DNA of 64,000 nucleotides. Origin: Paraphysoderma sedebokerense (lineage: Eukaryota; Blastocladiomycota; Physodermatomycetes; Physodermatales; Physodermataceae). Below are positions 34,501-46,839 of the stretch, one piece after another. Position 1 is the first letter of the stretch; each line of letters opens with the position of its first letter. The stretch is taken from positions 1 through 64,000 of the forward strand of contig JAHLJZ010000112.1 of the NCBI GenBank assembly GCA_025602915.1. Reading direction: 5' to 3'. The position numbers and the translations under genes are program-made. The notes under the pieces were generated by a model that made no database searches, was not told the origin of the DNA, and saw only the letters and a list, made by a program, of their open reading frames with translations.

Positions 34501-37500
34501 GAGTCGCAACAACAGGAGCAGCCAAAGGCGTTCGAGCGGAAGGAGTTCTATCAGAATATAATTGCTGCATGCTGACTTTGCTGGTAGATGACAAATGTTT
34601 TGGTGTTTTGCCAGCTGAGCTCAATAGTTCACCAGCATTATAGTTTCTAGCAATAGATGGAGTTTCATCTACCACTCCAGCATTGTTTCGAACTGGTGAT
34701 TCATCTAATATTCATAATATATCAGTAATTGTTCGTTGTTGGCCTTCATTAAGGTGGCGACTTACCGAGCAATGAAGGAGTCTTCATAGGTGTCTTCAAT
34801 GTTCGAACACCAACGAGAGAAGATGCAACAGAGGGTGCTCTTACTTGGGTAATGGGCGTAGCAAGGGGAGTCTGTCTACCTGGAGTGAACCTCGTGGCAG
34901 TATCAGTTTTCCTGGCGGAACTCAGAGCACGAGAAGGTAAATTGGGAGTAGCGAAAGTCACTAGTATTATAAACGGGAATATGTTAGCCTTCAATGTCCA
35001 TCAAGGCTTTGAAATTATATAAAACAGATGTCAAACTGACCTTGCTGTTTGGGAACTGGGGTAGATTCCACGGAAGCAGCAGCGCGAGTCGCAGCATTTT
35101 TGATGACAGAACTGTTTCGAGACAAGAGAGCTCTAGCAACATAATGGGGTGTTTGATCTTCAAAAATGATATGGTAAGTGTTGGTGACTCTAACATAGAA
35201 CAATTTTGCATAAGAATTACCTCTTGGGATCAGTTTGACACCAGGGGTGTTACTTGGAGACGGTTGCTCTTGGAAAGAAACTCTGGCGGGCATCTTAAAA
35301 GGAGTTGCTTCTTGACTGGCTGGGGCGGACTCTTCAGTCATGTTCAGATCTATGCAATGAAGGCGCTGTTGGGATACAATTCACATTCACAGATCATCGA
35401 AGATACTTACATCTTGCACTCATGACAGACCCAGGGGTATTGGTTCTAGACTGGCGTTCTTGATGGGTCATTTGCGATGGCAGTCTTGAAGGAGTCGCTT
35501 GTTGAGTAACCGGCATAGATTGTTCTCCATTCATGGCCCAAGCTATAATTTAGAATCTGCATCAGTAGGCGTGATATAGTATAACTTTTGAATGGACACT
35601 CACATCTAGCATTCAGAGAGGACCCGGGAGTGTTGCGACGAGAGGTTGGCTTCTGTGCGGATGACTGAGTGGACATTCTATAGGGAGTCGACCCTTGACT
35701 GGCAGGTAAAAATCTCTCGTCCACAGAGAAGGCTAATTGAAAAGTTAATTATTGAAGTGTGATAACGAGCCAAATTTTACAACTCACCTGGGCTCTCGTG
35801 GAATTGCTGCATCGTAGAGGCTTGAGAAACTCTGTAGGGAGAATCTTGATATTGATTTGGTGAATCTGCATACGTGGTGAAGTGTTCGCCGTGAACTAAT
35901 TATCTGTCAATGACCAAACCATCATGAAACACGAATGAGGACAGAAACATACTGTCACCGTCAACTAGGGCATCACGGGTCAAGATATCCACTAAGAAGC
36001 TGCTTGCGAGTCTTTCGTCTTGTTCATCTTGATACGTTTGTTGTGATTCGATACCACCGTGATGAGTCGTGAATTCCATTCCTGTGGGGCTGGGGGGAAC
36101 AGAATCCTCTTGATCAGCGATATGTTGTTGCTCCCATTGCTGCTGTTGTTGATTCTGATTTTGTTGAATATATTCAGTGATTTCACCGTGTTTTGCTCCA
36201 CTTGCCGCTTCGACGTGCTCTGCAGCATCGTTGTTTTCCAAATTCTCCTCCTCCATGATTTTGTGGACATAATCTGTAATCCCTTCGGTAATAGCTTCGC
36301 TCATTTCTTGACGGAAATCATTCATATATGTTGAAATTGTTTCCGTTATATCATCAGCCAATTCTTGGGTCAGTTTATCCGCGTCTGGTAACGGAACTTC
36401 AGACAATCTTGGTGCGGCGGCATTAGGTGAATCTTGCTGATGAGCTTCGGATAGTTCAAGAAATTCATCTGGAGAAAATGAATACCCTTGAGATTGCGAA
36501 GTGATAAGATCGGCTGACTGATTTTGAATACCGCCATAACAGGCTGTGATCTCCATGTTTGTATCGTCTGCTTCGACGCTGTTGTCACCTGAGAGATTCA
36601 AAGAAGTTAAAACCATACGTCTCGATCTTAAAATTGGTTGGCGCATCTTCAACGTACCATAAATAGCGCTGATATGATCACCCAGATCCATTGAAACTTC
36701 GCTAAATCTGGTGAGCTCGTAGTTTTCAGCATTCATATTCGTCGAAGCCGGGGAAAGCTCAGCGGAAGAGGACACAAAAATATTATCCCTTTCATCTGCG
36801 ACAACTGCGGGAGCGTTAGATTCTTCTTCGGTGCTAGTGTCGCCTTGATGGCTCTCAAGAATGGAAGGCATTTCAGCCGGTTCTTTGAGTGGGATGTCAA
36901 AACTACTTTGTCTAGACGGCGAAAAGCAAATGTATTAGTTTCTACACTACTTCGCGACATGACGGGCGACTTACATTGCTTCAGATTCCAGTTCAGAGTG
37001 CACAGATAGATTGGCTGGTTCTGGGGCTGCTGTTTCTTCCGCAGCTTCCTCTTGAGTCTGTAATTTTGCTCCATCAAGGGACAATCTCAAGTCAAAAGCA
37101 TTTCCGATACTGAGAAGCACACAATGTTAGCAAAATACAATCATCACTAAAAACAACAAAGAAAGAGAAAAAAAAAGAACCTTCTTCTTCCAATACTATT
37201 CAAATCAGGTAACTCGAATTGCCAATTCCCACCTTCACCATACTCTAATTCTTCATCAAACCTAATTCCATTCGACCCACCCAACAAGTTATCAGACTTC
37301 TTAGGAGTTCCATTTGACCATGGATTCTCGTCTTTATCGAATAACCTAGCATACATTTACACACTTGTTAGCCATTTTGTCATTAAATTCTACTCTTATC
37401 GACGCGATGAGTGGCTGAATCGAGCAGGGTGATTGAAATACGGAGGAAAAATCAGGACGAACCGAATATGAGCAGCAGCAGCAAAGCTGACTCTTCTTCC

Positions 37501-38055
37501 TAATGATTTTCTGTCTTTCTTTCGTTTCCTAATATTGCCAATTCAAAAGACACAATGCAAATACAGAAAACGAAAACAAAGAAAATGTTAACCCGGATGC
37601 TACATTGTAGAGCGCATACAACATCAGAATTCTTTCTCGACGTACTTTTCTCTGCTTAAATTAGTTGTAGTATTTTCTTGGTCATCAAAATTGACTAGTT
37701 CGAACTGTTCGGTGTCGTTATTTTCGTCTTGTGGCTTAGATTGAGGTTGAGATTCTTCGGTCGCGGAAGAAAGTACGAGTTCTTTGCTTAAACTCGATTT
37801 CGCCGGTGACGATATAGCGACGAGTGCATTTATCTAATAGTTTAATATCAGCCTCAGATTCCAACACAGACTGTAATAATTGTAAAAGGCGTCTAAAATC
37901 AGAAAGAGCGTATAAGTACGTACGGCTGCTTTGCGACGGGGTGAACTCCGTGGGGATGATTCAATTGAGGCCGTCTGTTTGGGGACAAAAGGAGAACGGC
38001 GGGGTGATTTGCGAGGAGAGTTCCTCGGTGAATCCGTTGGAAATGTTCTCTTCAT
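31531..38055 (-). CDS. SPC105: Kinetochore scaffold KNL1/Spc105
   Basis: Outer-kinetochore scaffold that recruits PP1 and the Bub checkpoint proteins. About 20 exons. The basic Ser/Pro-rich start (MKRTFPTDSPRNSPRK, 38055) is followed by an exon near 37460-37529 with KSLGRRVSFAAAAHIR, the classic PP1-docking RVSF box. MELT-like phospho-motifs lie at 36000-36600 (TNMEITACYGGI, TGMEFTTHHGGI, SMDLGDHISAIYG). Three homologous exons follow (35725-35225, see the repeat entry), then Ser/Thr-Pro-rich exons. The C-terminal Spc7-type domain begins IQPISLKEFLTMTDIAFAEI (33378-33566), continues with coiled coils (QLALLKQEKEQLQKEISESQ), LKGEYEWLSTLHGWKIAKL and an RWD-like end, closing with RINEDSKRRVLSAL. 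Length is within the family range. The adjacent SSX2IP-like gene is on the same strand 269 bases upstream. Confidence 0.9.
35225..35725 (-). repeat. Three homologous exons in KNL1 (~37-residue repeat)
   Basis: Exons ending near 35608, 35420 and 35225 each encode a related unit. Each has an (A/V)(S/T)Q-x-(A/S)TP core: PASQGSTPYRMSTQSS, PVTQQATPSRLPSQMT and PASQEATPFKMPARVS. Each then has an NTPG box and ends NAR, SAR or PRG before a donor in the same phase. They look like tandem exon duplications. The third copy contains a second RVSF. Confidence 0.8.
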
Positions 38056-38324
38056 TGCTCAGTTGTCAGTGAAGAAAAGATGTAGTGGGAAGTGGGAGCA
38101 GAAGGGGAACCGTGGACGCTTCGGGTCGCAAAATTCAAAACACGCGCACTCCGCGTCAATATTTTTGCTTCCTGGGCTCACAGATCCTTCATTTTCCATG
38201 TTGTAAATTGTAAACCCTTAAGATTAAATAAATGATCAAAACCTCTTATTCTCCCATTGTGCTGGCAAAAGCCGTCAAAGTTATACATATTGCCTCTTAA
38301 ATATTTACATGTTGCCGCTCCTAT
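38056..38324. promoter_or_regulatory. KNL1 promoter region
   Basis: 269 bases between the SSX2IP-like stop and the KNL1 start, both on the minus strand. Contains GGGTCGCAAAATTC and ACACGCGCACTCCGCGTC (38107-38157). ACGCGC/ACGCGT-type sequences resemble the fungal MBF-type cell-cycle box, but the match is short and only suggestive. Confidence 0.3.
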
Positions 38325-41128
38325 CTAACCACGCTTGGTACTTCCAACGACCCCTCTATTCGAACTTCTAGTCGTAATCCCAGATCGACTGACGCTCATA
38401 CCACTCCCATTTTCTTTTCCTGTACTAATTCCTTTGGTATTTACATTAGTAGTCGCCACGCCAGCTTTGGTTCTGGTCGATGACCTAGCAGCCGGTTTCA
38501 CAGAATATTGTGGCGTACCACCTGATGATGAGGTAACGGTTTTCTTTTTCTGAGGAGAATCGAAAATTCGGACTTCTTTCTTCTTTCCATTTGCGCTTCC
38601 GTCGACCACAGTCACCGCCTCACTTACGTTTCTAGCATTTTCCTTTCCTCTACTTGCGTTTCTCAAGGCAGATTTCAAAACTGACGACGAATTCCCAGAA
38701 TAAGTACTGGCGGGAGTAGACTTGGCTGATGAAAGTCCAGCGCTGCCAGTCACAGAAAGTGATGCAGTCGTAGAATTACCTCCGTTTCCATTTGCATTGG
38801 CGGATCGTAATCTACGATTGTCGACAGGCACTGGAGTAGTGAGTGTGCTTGTTTCAACCAAAATCTCGTCGTTGGAGTAACTTATAGGTGATATGTCTTG
38901 GGGTCGAACGCTAGAGTATTCTGCGTTAAATGGTGTTGTGGGTTCGGAACGATTTATCATGGGGGTGGGGGATATGAGATTAGGGGTGCTTTGAGCGGGA
39001 GTAGATTTCTTGAGCCACCTATGGTTAACATATAAGCTGAATCAGAACGTCGATTCAAACTATCCCGTGAAGTAATGGAATAGTACGAACTTTGGTGTAG
39101 CGGGTAAAGCATTCAGCAATGATTCTGTTTCCCATGTACGTTTCTGCTCCTCCAAGGCTTGCTTCTCCTTCACCAATGCCGCCCGCTCTTTCCCCATTCG
39201 AATCGCCGCCTCAGTAAACTCTTTTCGTTCCTTTTCCAGTTGGCTTCGAAGTTGTTCGAGCTTCTGACGTTCAGTTTCTACTTCAGATGTCACAACGTCG
39301 ACCCTAGATTATAAAATGTCAATATATGCAAGATAAGAATCTTCCGAGTGTTCGACTGATACTTACATTGAGACGTCAGCGTCCGATTTATTCGCATTGT
39401 CAGCGCTAAGAGCCATTTCCAACACATTTTGCTGTTCCGTAATGGTACTCCTTAATTGCTCTAGCGAAATGTAGCGTCATTAGGAATATTCTTGTAGCAT
39501 CGATCACTTCAAAATAGCCATACCGATATAAGATGTAAGATCCTTTATCTCTTTTTTTTGGTCTTGAATTTCCTTGTCTTTGAAAGAAGTGTCTTCTTTC
39601 TTCGTTGCCATTTCGACAGCAACATTCCACAATTCTACGAGTCTCTTCATTTCTTCGGACAGACCTTCTTGAATTGCGGAACCCGACAATTCGAATGGCA
39701 TTTGGAATAATCTGTCATCAACCGATGGGAACTAAAGCGATAATGATTATTGACCTTGCGCACATTGAGCCAAGAAATAAAGATGTCATACGGGGACGTC
39801 TTTAACTGGCAATTGTTTCTTCATAGAATTGAATGATTTATGCATTTCTGAAAGCATGCCTCTCAACATTTCATTTTCTTCCATGACTAATTTCTGAGAT
39901 TCTTCGAAATTGTTCATGACCATTTCGTGCTCTTGGTACGGCTGATTCAAATAGAGCGAATGTAAAGTTAGAGAAACGGAGTGTGAAAGAGAAAGTACGG
40001 CGAAATCTATTTACTATCGGAGCGTTCTTTGCCCGAACAGGGCGAGAGGTGGGGGCGATGGGGTTTAAGACAGTGTATGAAATCTTGGATTCCTTGAATT
40101 TGTCATTCACCAAACGGTGTAGTTTTTCCTTAATCTTGAGGTTATCTCTTTCCCTCTTGCGAATCTCGTGCTGTTTTAGTCGAAAATTGTTAAAATTTGG
40201 GACAATTGTAAAGAGTGGATAAAGCATAAGATGCGGCGAGACGGACCTGGCACTGTGTTTTGGTGAATATCAAGTTATTCTTGACCAATTTTAGCTCTTC
40301 TGTCTGAAATCGCATTTTGTCCACTTGCTTCTTCAATGTGGTTTGACTCGCGCTGTCCGAAATAGGTTGTGTGCGAGTCAAAGTCAGCAATTGCGAATGA
40401 GCGGGTAAACAAAAGAAGATTTGAAGGGATATACCTCAATTTTGTCTGCAGACTGTCCCTCTCTCGTAGCGTATTCTCCAATTTGACCTTGACTTTAGTC
40501 TAGTGCACCGGTCACGAAAGTGGCGTCGGAGAGCATTTAGTTTTTACACACGACCAGCGGAAGAAGTAAAATGAATCTCACCATATTATTTACAACATTT
40601 TCATAATCTGATTCGAGTCGGCGATATCTTTGCTCGATTTCATCCCTATAATCGCTGTCTTTCTGTGGTATTCACGTAAATTCGCACGCATCAGTTCAAT
40701 CCGCAACTTTTGAATCGGTTCAAGCTAGGCTGGCAAACAATGAATCAAACCTGTTTCTGTTGCAACATCATAAACATAGTATTCACAATACGGGAAGCGT
40801 CTTCTTCTGTTGTATTTAAAAATTTAAGCGGCGAAGGAAACCCGAATGACGCCAATTCGTTGTTGATGTAGTCAGTAGCATTTTTCATGTTATCGTTTGG
40901 GGCGAAATTCGCTCTACAAAGTCGCGGAAGCAGGAATTTTGGGACAATACAGATATCATTGCCGGAAGGAACGAGTCAGACAGTGGTGCTATGGCAATTT
41001 GTGGGAGAGAAGAGAGAGATGGACCTTTCATTTTTCACATTGACGATGTCGTAGGGGACCGAGGGTCTGAAGGGTGAGGAGGGAGAGATGTAGTGGTTGA
41101 GATCGGCGAACTCGTTGGCAGCGGCCAT
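38325..41128 (-). CDS. SSX2IP/ADIP-family centrosomal coiled-coil protein
   Basis: Start at 41128 (MAAANEFADLNHYISPSSPF). About ten exons. The second exon encodes KNATDYINNELASFGFPSPL, which matches the signature start of the ADIP domain (Afadin- and alpha-actinin-binding protein, SSX2IP; fission yeast Msd1 is a related microtubule-minus-end protein). The next exons are long coiled coil (YRDEIEQRYRRLESDYENVV, HEIRKRERDNLKIKEKLHRL, RQKLEQLRSQLEKERKEFTE). NALPATPKWLKKSTPAQSTP then precedes a Ser/Thr/Gly-rich disordered tail with a basic end. Animal SSX2IP anchors microtubules at centrosomes, and in this organism a basal-body or spindle-pole role is likely. It is divergent from PEX14 with 185 bases between the starts. 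Confidence 0.7.
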
Positions 41129-41313
41129 TGTGGTGCAGAGAGAGGGGACGGTTGAGAGAGTGAGTGGGGAATGGAAGAGCAGAAAGAGGGAATGCGAGCA
41201 GAGAGGGAATGGAGAGTCGCGTAGAGTGACAAGTGTGTTTGTTTACTCCATGGATACACTCACTCATTCCACTCTATCCATACACATACTCATTCCACTC
41301 TACACATACCCAA
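41129..41313. promoter_or_regulatory. Bidirectional promoter, SSX2IP-like / PEX14
   Basis: 185 bases between two divergent start codons. The left half is strongly purine-biased on the plus strand (GAGAGAGGGGACGG, GAGAGAGTGAGTGGGGAATGG), and the right half carries the direct repeat ACTCATTCCACTCTA(C/T)(A/C)CATAC. Both genes must be driven from here. Confidence 0.45.
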
Positions 41314-42746
41314 ATGTCGTCCATCCCGCCTGACGACAGCCCCAACACCCCTCCCTCACCCTCGCAACCCGACCCGTCCTCCTCCATTCCAGTCCTCTCG
41401 CAAGATGAAAGAATAAAGCGACGACAACTCTTGCTGAAAAAGCAAAAGGAATCAGCCGCTGCCTCCGCTACTACTACATCGACTGACAACAATTCATCTC
41501 ATGCTTCTCCATCCTCCGCTCCTCCGTCTGTTCCTCCCTCCCAGCAACAAAAACAACAGTCCTCCTCCTCTTCAACTCCAATCAATTCAGAATCTCCGAG
41601 CCAATCTTCCACTTCCACCTCTGCAAATCCACCTAGTATCACTTCGCCAAATACAACTCCGGCATCTTCACCTCCACCACACGTCAATCGGAAAGAGTTG
41701 GTCTCTAAAGCCATTCAATTCCTGTCTTCTCCGAATGTTCAATCTCGTCCACAGTCGCAGCGAGTGCAATTTCTAAAGTCAAAGGGTCTGACGATGGAAG
41801 AAATCGAAGAAGCAATGAGTCAGGTAAAGACACCTGCTCCTCTAACTTCAGATCCTCCAACTCATCGACCACCGCCGCCTTCCACTGGGTATGTACAGTT
41901 GAATGACTAAAGACCAATGTAAATCCCGCGATATCAACCTCTCGTAACCAGAATCCCCTCGTCTATTCTTTAGAGCCCCAGCTGTAACACCAATTCATCG
42001 GCAGCCAGCATTACAATCACCAAATCCACAGCATCACCCGATTATGCAAGCTCCTCTTCCTATTCAGAAGTCAGTATCCGTAGGACGAACCATAATTGCA
42101 ATATTGTTAACAGGAGGAGTAACAGTTGCATCGACATTTATTTTGGTTAAGGCAAGTGGTTTTGTTGTCAACCTACCTTTATCGCGCAAAGCCTGACACT
42201 TGATTTCAATTATAACTTTGCCTAATTTTCCTCCTCATACAGAACCTAATCCTTCCGTATCTTCAATCTATATCGGAACCATTGAAATCCTTCTTTGTCA
42301 CTCGAAACTCGATTACACAAAAACTTGTTACGCTTCTGACACCTCACATTCAATTACTTACCTCTCCAATCCCACCTCACTCAAATGCTGCTGAATCTTC
42401 ATCTTCATCGACACAAATTGTATCTCCCGCCACACCGACGATTTCATCCTTCGTAGCCACCCTTGCCACCCTTAATACCGCCGTATCCAACCTCAACGCT
42501 TCCCTCAGTACCTTCAAAGCCACCCAAACAGACGCACTTTCTACCCTCACCGACCTTCACGACTCCTTGTCCACTCTTACCACATCCAGCGAATTAGATA
42601 ACTACTACAACACGTACACGAGCAGTGGGTTCAAATTATTTAGCGTCGATGTATTGGAAGGTGTTAAAGATTTGGTGGAAAAATGCAAGAGTGAGAGCAG
42701 AATGGTGAAAAATTTGATTGTCACGAGGAAACTCTATGTTCGATAA
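41314..42746 (+). CDS. PEX14: Peroxin-14 (peroxisomal import docking factor)
   Basis: Peroxisomal membrane docking protein for the PEX5/PEX7 receptors. Start at 41314 (MSSIPPDDSPNTPPSPSQ). A Ser/Pro/Thr-rich N-terminal extension of about 130 residues precedes the conserved Pex14 N-domain, KELVSKAIQFLSSPNVQ followed by RVQFLKSKGLTMEEIEEAM. That domain binds WxxxF/Y motifs of PEX5. A Pro-rich linker is followed by one transmembrane segment (GRTIIAILLTGGVTVASTFI) and, after an intron, a coiled-coil C-terminal region (LATLNTAVSNLNASLSTFK). About four exons. In most fungi the N-domain lies near the very start, so the long disordered leader is somewhat unusual. AATAAA at 42786-42791. Confidence 0.9.
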
Positions 42747-43062
42747 CTTATAATGTATCTGATGATGCGAAATTGGCTGGAAAACAATAAAAACGACAGA
42801 TGGCAGATATTGCATTATGCATTCTCTAAATGTATTCGATGAAATCAAATACATCAAATGTTCTCTGAGCCAGTCTGCGGTTTCTGCTGACACCTACAAA
42901 CTTGAAAACTGTAGCGGTGAAGCACCAATGCAGCAATCTTACAGCAGATATATTCTTTATTTCCTACAAAACCGCTACACGGAACCCACATACCGTTGAA
43001 CACTACCCAAAGACACAATATCCATGTCAGCCAACCTATGTGCCCTTTTGTTTTCGTATGTA
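42747..43062. terminator. Convergent 3' ends of PEX14 and IST1
   Basis: 316 bases between two stop codons facing each other. AATAAA for the plus-strand gene lies at 42786-42791. Nothing else was recognised. Confidence 0.4.
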
Positions 43063-44905
43063 TTATTTCCTCTTCACATTCTTTTTCAACGCTTCAAACC
43101 TCTTTGCCAATTCATCAAAACTATCTTCGTCGTGACCTTTTCCGTCGTTGTTGCTTCCATCTTCGTCCTCATCTTTGGGGAGTGACTGTGGAATAGCCGG
43201 GAAATCGGGAGCCGGTGGAGACTATTCGTATAGGCGATCAACGAGGAACAAGAGAGTTGGGACAACAAAAAATGTTATTAACAGCGGCTGGGTGTGATGG
43301 AACAAATAGAAGAAACGAAAAAGAAAATGTGAACTATACCGCTTTGCCACTCTGAGTTTCTGGTTCAACGGCAAACACGGGTGGCCTGTAGGGTTCAAAT
43401 TTGGGCATCATGACGCTAGGAACGTTCCCACCTGCTGGTGAATTTCCGGTAGATTTTTGGAAATCAAACATCTGATTCGAGTATCCTAGTCCGGTGGGTG
43501 GTGTGGTTGTTTGTTGGTCGCCGAAATTTGGCTCTGGCATTTTCATTGACCCTGGGGCAGGCGCGTCAGGAGGTAAATTGAATAATTCGTTGGAATTTTC
43601 GGGTGGAGTCTGTTGCTGATACGGACTGTATTGTGCTGGTGAAACGGGACGGTTAGAGGGAGTACGTTTGTGGGGTACTAGATTGGCTGGAACAGGAGGG
43701 GTGGCATCGTAGTAGAGATTTCCCGCCGGATCCATTCGGACATTTGTGTCTTTCTGAGAGCTTGGTCCAATCTACACGAATAAAGCCCGGACAAGTAAAG
43801 AAAATATCAATACAACAAGGGTTTTGGATCAAACAACTGGGAAGAAATCATATCATACCCCGAGCATAGAATCCATTCCTTCTACATCACCGTCCCACTT
43901 CACATTATAAGTTTTCGCAATTTCTTTTAAATACTGATTCACAAGAAACGGATCAGGCGTTTGAATTTTCAATTTTTGAATCACCTATGTAACAACCACA
44001 ATTCAATACAGTCCACATTAGCAAACCCAAAAGAAAAGAAAAGAACCAAAAGCACCAATTGAAAATTGGGGTTGGAACAAAACAGCATCGTACCCTCGGA
44101 TTGACAACTTCATTTCGATTTTCCATCGCAGCGGCAGCAAAGTCTCGTCCGTACTTTGATATCAGTTGATCTCGAACCTACATGGATGAACAGAGACACA
44201 CCAGTTATCCGTCAACTCACACTGTTTCCGTACACAATCGTCTAGAACTATTCATCAACAATACCATATGGAGTTCTTTCACCTCTGACCTCGGAGCAGC
44301 ATAAATAAGGGTATTCACCGCCTCTGAAATGGCGGAATCGCAGGCCCTACAAGAATTTACATTTCAATGAAAATATGATACCAAAGTTTAGTCGACCGTT
44401 CCCACCACGGATAATCTTGAAATTGAAGATGGTATTGATGTAATAACAGAGATTGAACGAACTTACGACATGGACTCGATTAATCCGAATCTGGCTAACA
44501 GTAATTCGCAATATAATTCCAATACTTCCATAGCTTCCATATTGAAATCTTCCCTTATTACATGCTCCACCTATAAATAGTTGAATGATACAGCAGAAAA
44601 TAATAACGAACAAATACAAAAGAGATTATTGTCAATTCGTTATTAACTTGAGTACTTTTCGTATTCGCGAGCCTCATCGTTTCGACAGAGAAACAAATAC
44701 AAATGAATTTGACAGGCAAAGTAACCGGGAAATGACTAACCCGTATCCTAGCGCTCTCATCTTTTCCTTGTTCTAGTAATGAAGCTAATTCTTTTCGAAC
44801 TACTTTATTTGCGGTCGTTTTCTTTTGTTGTAGAAGTTTCAGTCGATTGATGGAAAGTCGAAGATGAACTTTTAGTCGGTTTGCGTTGAAACCTAGGGTT
44901 GGCAT
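43063..44905 (-). CDS. IST1: ESCRT-III-associated protein IST1
   Basis: Regulator of Vps4 and ESCRT-III-like filament former on endosomes. Start at 44905 (MPTLGFNANRLKVHLRLS), matching the family start. The helical IST1 core is spread over about five exons: RLKLLQQKKTTANKVVRKEL, LEQGKDESARIRVEHVIRED, EAMEVLELYCELLLARFGL, DSAISEAVNTLIYAAPR, VRDQLISKYGRDFAAAAMEN. A Pro/Asn/Gln-rich linker follows (43334-43735). The C-terminus, DELAKRFEALKKNVKRK, is a clear MIT-interacting motif of the (D/E)xxLxxRLxxL(K/R) type used to bind the Vps4 MIT domain. Complete and of normal length. Confidence 0.94.
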
Positions 44906-45187
44906 GGTTTGATGAATGGATAGGATGGGTGTTATTTATATTTCAACAACTCAAGAAAAGAACAAGTCCTGTCTGACGCAGCGGAGTTGTATCGAAGAAG
45001 TCAAAACGCGCCGACCGCAGTTTTATTTTATTTTAGTGAATTGAATAAGAGGGCAAATAACACAACGTCGAGCAAAATATGTATACACAGATAGATTTGT
45101 TTGTCAATGGCAACAGATGTCTCTACACTCCCGCTATCAATAATAATCTCAACCTATCACTAAACCGACTTCCAGTGCTGTCATATC
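44906..45187. other. Intergenic, IST1 promoter and MPO1 3' end
   Basis: About 280 bases between two minus-strand genes. No element was recognised apart from AT-rich sequence. Confidence 0.35.
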
Positions 45188-46133
45188 TTACTTGTTCTTC
45201 TGCTTTTGTTGCTTCTTGAAGTCAAGGATAGCGACTCCAACTTTACTCTTAAGTTCTTTATGCAACGCTGGTCGATAACCAAACATAAACAGGACTTCCA
45301 AAAACACGAAGAGAGGTGCAAGGATAAGCGCTGAAAAAAATACCAAAAACGTTAGCAAACCACATTACTTGTGACATACTTTCCGACAAAACGACTAGAA
45401 TCTGCTTACCTTGGGCTAAGTTATCAAGAAGAGCAGGAGAACGACCTTCGAATACTTTATGAGCGGCGATTTGAGCTACCCAGCTGCTCACATGAAGATA
45501 CAACGCAATCCAGTTGGCGTTAGGGACCGTGAGCAAGAAATGAGTTGCATAGAAATATTCGAAAGCGAGGATGGGGAAATACAAAATCTAAAAGAATGGA
45601 AAATCAGCACACATTATCTCACCTCACTTCGGCACAAAACATCCCAGTCTTGGTAAGTCCGGAACTCGGGAGCATGACAGACGAAAAAGGGGGAGATAAC
45701 TATGAATACACACCGTCGCTACAGGTTCTAAAAGAAAATAATATCCGGTGTAGAAACAGCTAGCGAAAAATGCAAGATTCGGAATAATATTGATTGTGTT
45801 TCCACCGAAAACTTGGTTCAAAACGGCAAGAGAAGATGGAATTGGAATTTCGATTTTGGTGTCTATGAGTGGGCCCGTATTGGAAGCCCATACGAGAGCA
45901 GTCCAGTAAATCAACGGGACAAAGATGATGTGTACCTATAACATGTCTGTAAGTGTCCTGGATGCAGCCTCTTCGTATAATAGTAAGTGGATTACCAGTT
46001 GATTAAGCTTGTTATTATGGTAAGACCCATAGAAGGTCATTTGTTCTATTACAAGGTCATGAAAAGTTAGTACAATACGCAGGCTTATCAATTATCAATC
46101 TTCACACCAACCTAGGAGATTGAATAGACCCAT
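45188..46133 (-). CDS. MPO1: MPO1-like (DUF962/YGL010w) 2-hydroxy fatty acid dioxygenase
   Basis: ER membrane protein; yeast Mpo1 is an Fe(II)-dependent dioxygenase in alpha-oxidation of 2-hydroxy fatty acids from phytosphingosine. Start at 46133 (MGLFNLLEQ). The family signature is present: YGSYHNNKLNQLVHIIFVPL at the start and VAQIAAHKVFEGRSPALLDN followed by LAQALILAPLFVFLEVLFMF towards the end. The His residues of YGSYHxN, VHIIF and AHKVFEGR correspond to the conserved histidines. About four hydrophobic segments. It ends with a Lys/Gln-rich tail (KKQQKQKNK). About six exons. GLTP at 5238-6819 is another sphingolipid-linked gene in the window. Confidence 0.88.
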
Positions 46134-46325
46134 GACGAATGAAATGAACTCTTAGTGCGAGAAAATGAGAGTCGCGACGGAGAGGCGGACCTTTAAAGGC
46201 AGCAGGGCGCAGGAAAACGAAACAGGCGTGCAGGCTTTGCTTGCGTCAAATCAGTTCACGAGGCGAAATATGTATCTGGTATGTATATACTTAGTCAGCG
46301 GGGAGCGGACATTGCTTAATGGATA

Positions 46326-46655
46326 ATGATTCTTCCATTTCAAATATTTCTCCTTATGATTTTGGAATGTGTGGGAGGTCAACCAATTGATTTTTGAGCA
46401 TGTAGCACTTAATTGAAAGCCCTGGACGCGGCATTTAGAAATACTGAAGCCGCCATCAAGTTATCGTTTTATAGCCTACAAAATGATACACCAGACAAAG
46501 TCATGACCTCTGTCACTAAGTATCAAAGCAAAGTTGCGCCGTCATCTTTCAACGCCTCCAAACCTATATACCTCTTGAGCGAACAAGCGCTGGATATTAA
46601 CAGCATTTCTTCAACCTTCCACATTAGGTTATGCAATTATACAGAAAAGGGGTAA
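46326..46655 (+). CDS. Doubtful small secreted protein
   Basis: An ATG at 46326 encodes MILPFQIFLLMILECVGG, a good signal peptide. Splicing from GGAG|GTCAAC to GAAAG|CCCTGG would join it in frame to ALDAAFRNTEAAIKLSFYSL and an open frame ending at 46655, about 95 residues in total. Against the model, the donor GTCAAC is weak and the intron would be only about 45 bases. In its favour, the join keeps the frame and the second part is amphipathic and free of stops. No homologue was recognised. A GGTAAGA at about 46650 could instead be a donor into a longer gene. Confidence 0.25.
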
Positions 46656-46839
46656 GATAATATTGACCTATTCAATTGGGGTGGAATAAATTTGAGTCGA
46701 AGAAATCTCAGCATTTGAATGACAATACGGCGGTCAATTGAAACGTACGGAGCGAGTGCGAACCTTATATAAACCGGAAGAAAAATGACCGAGTCGCTCA
46801 AACTTCATATAAACAATTAGTAACTTTATTTCAAAATCT

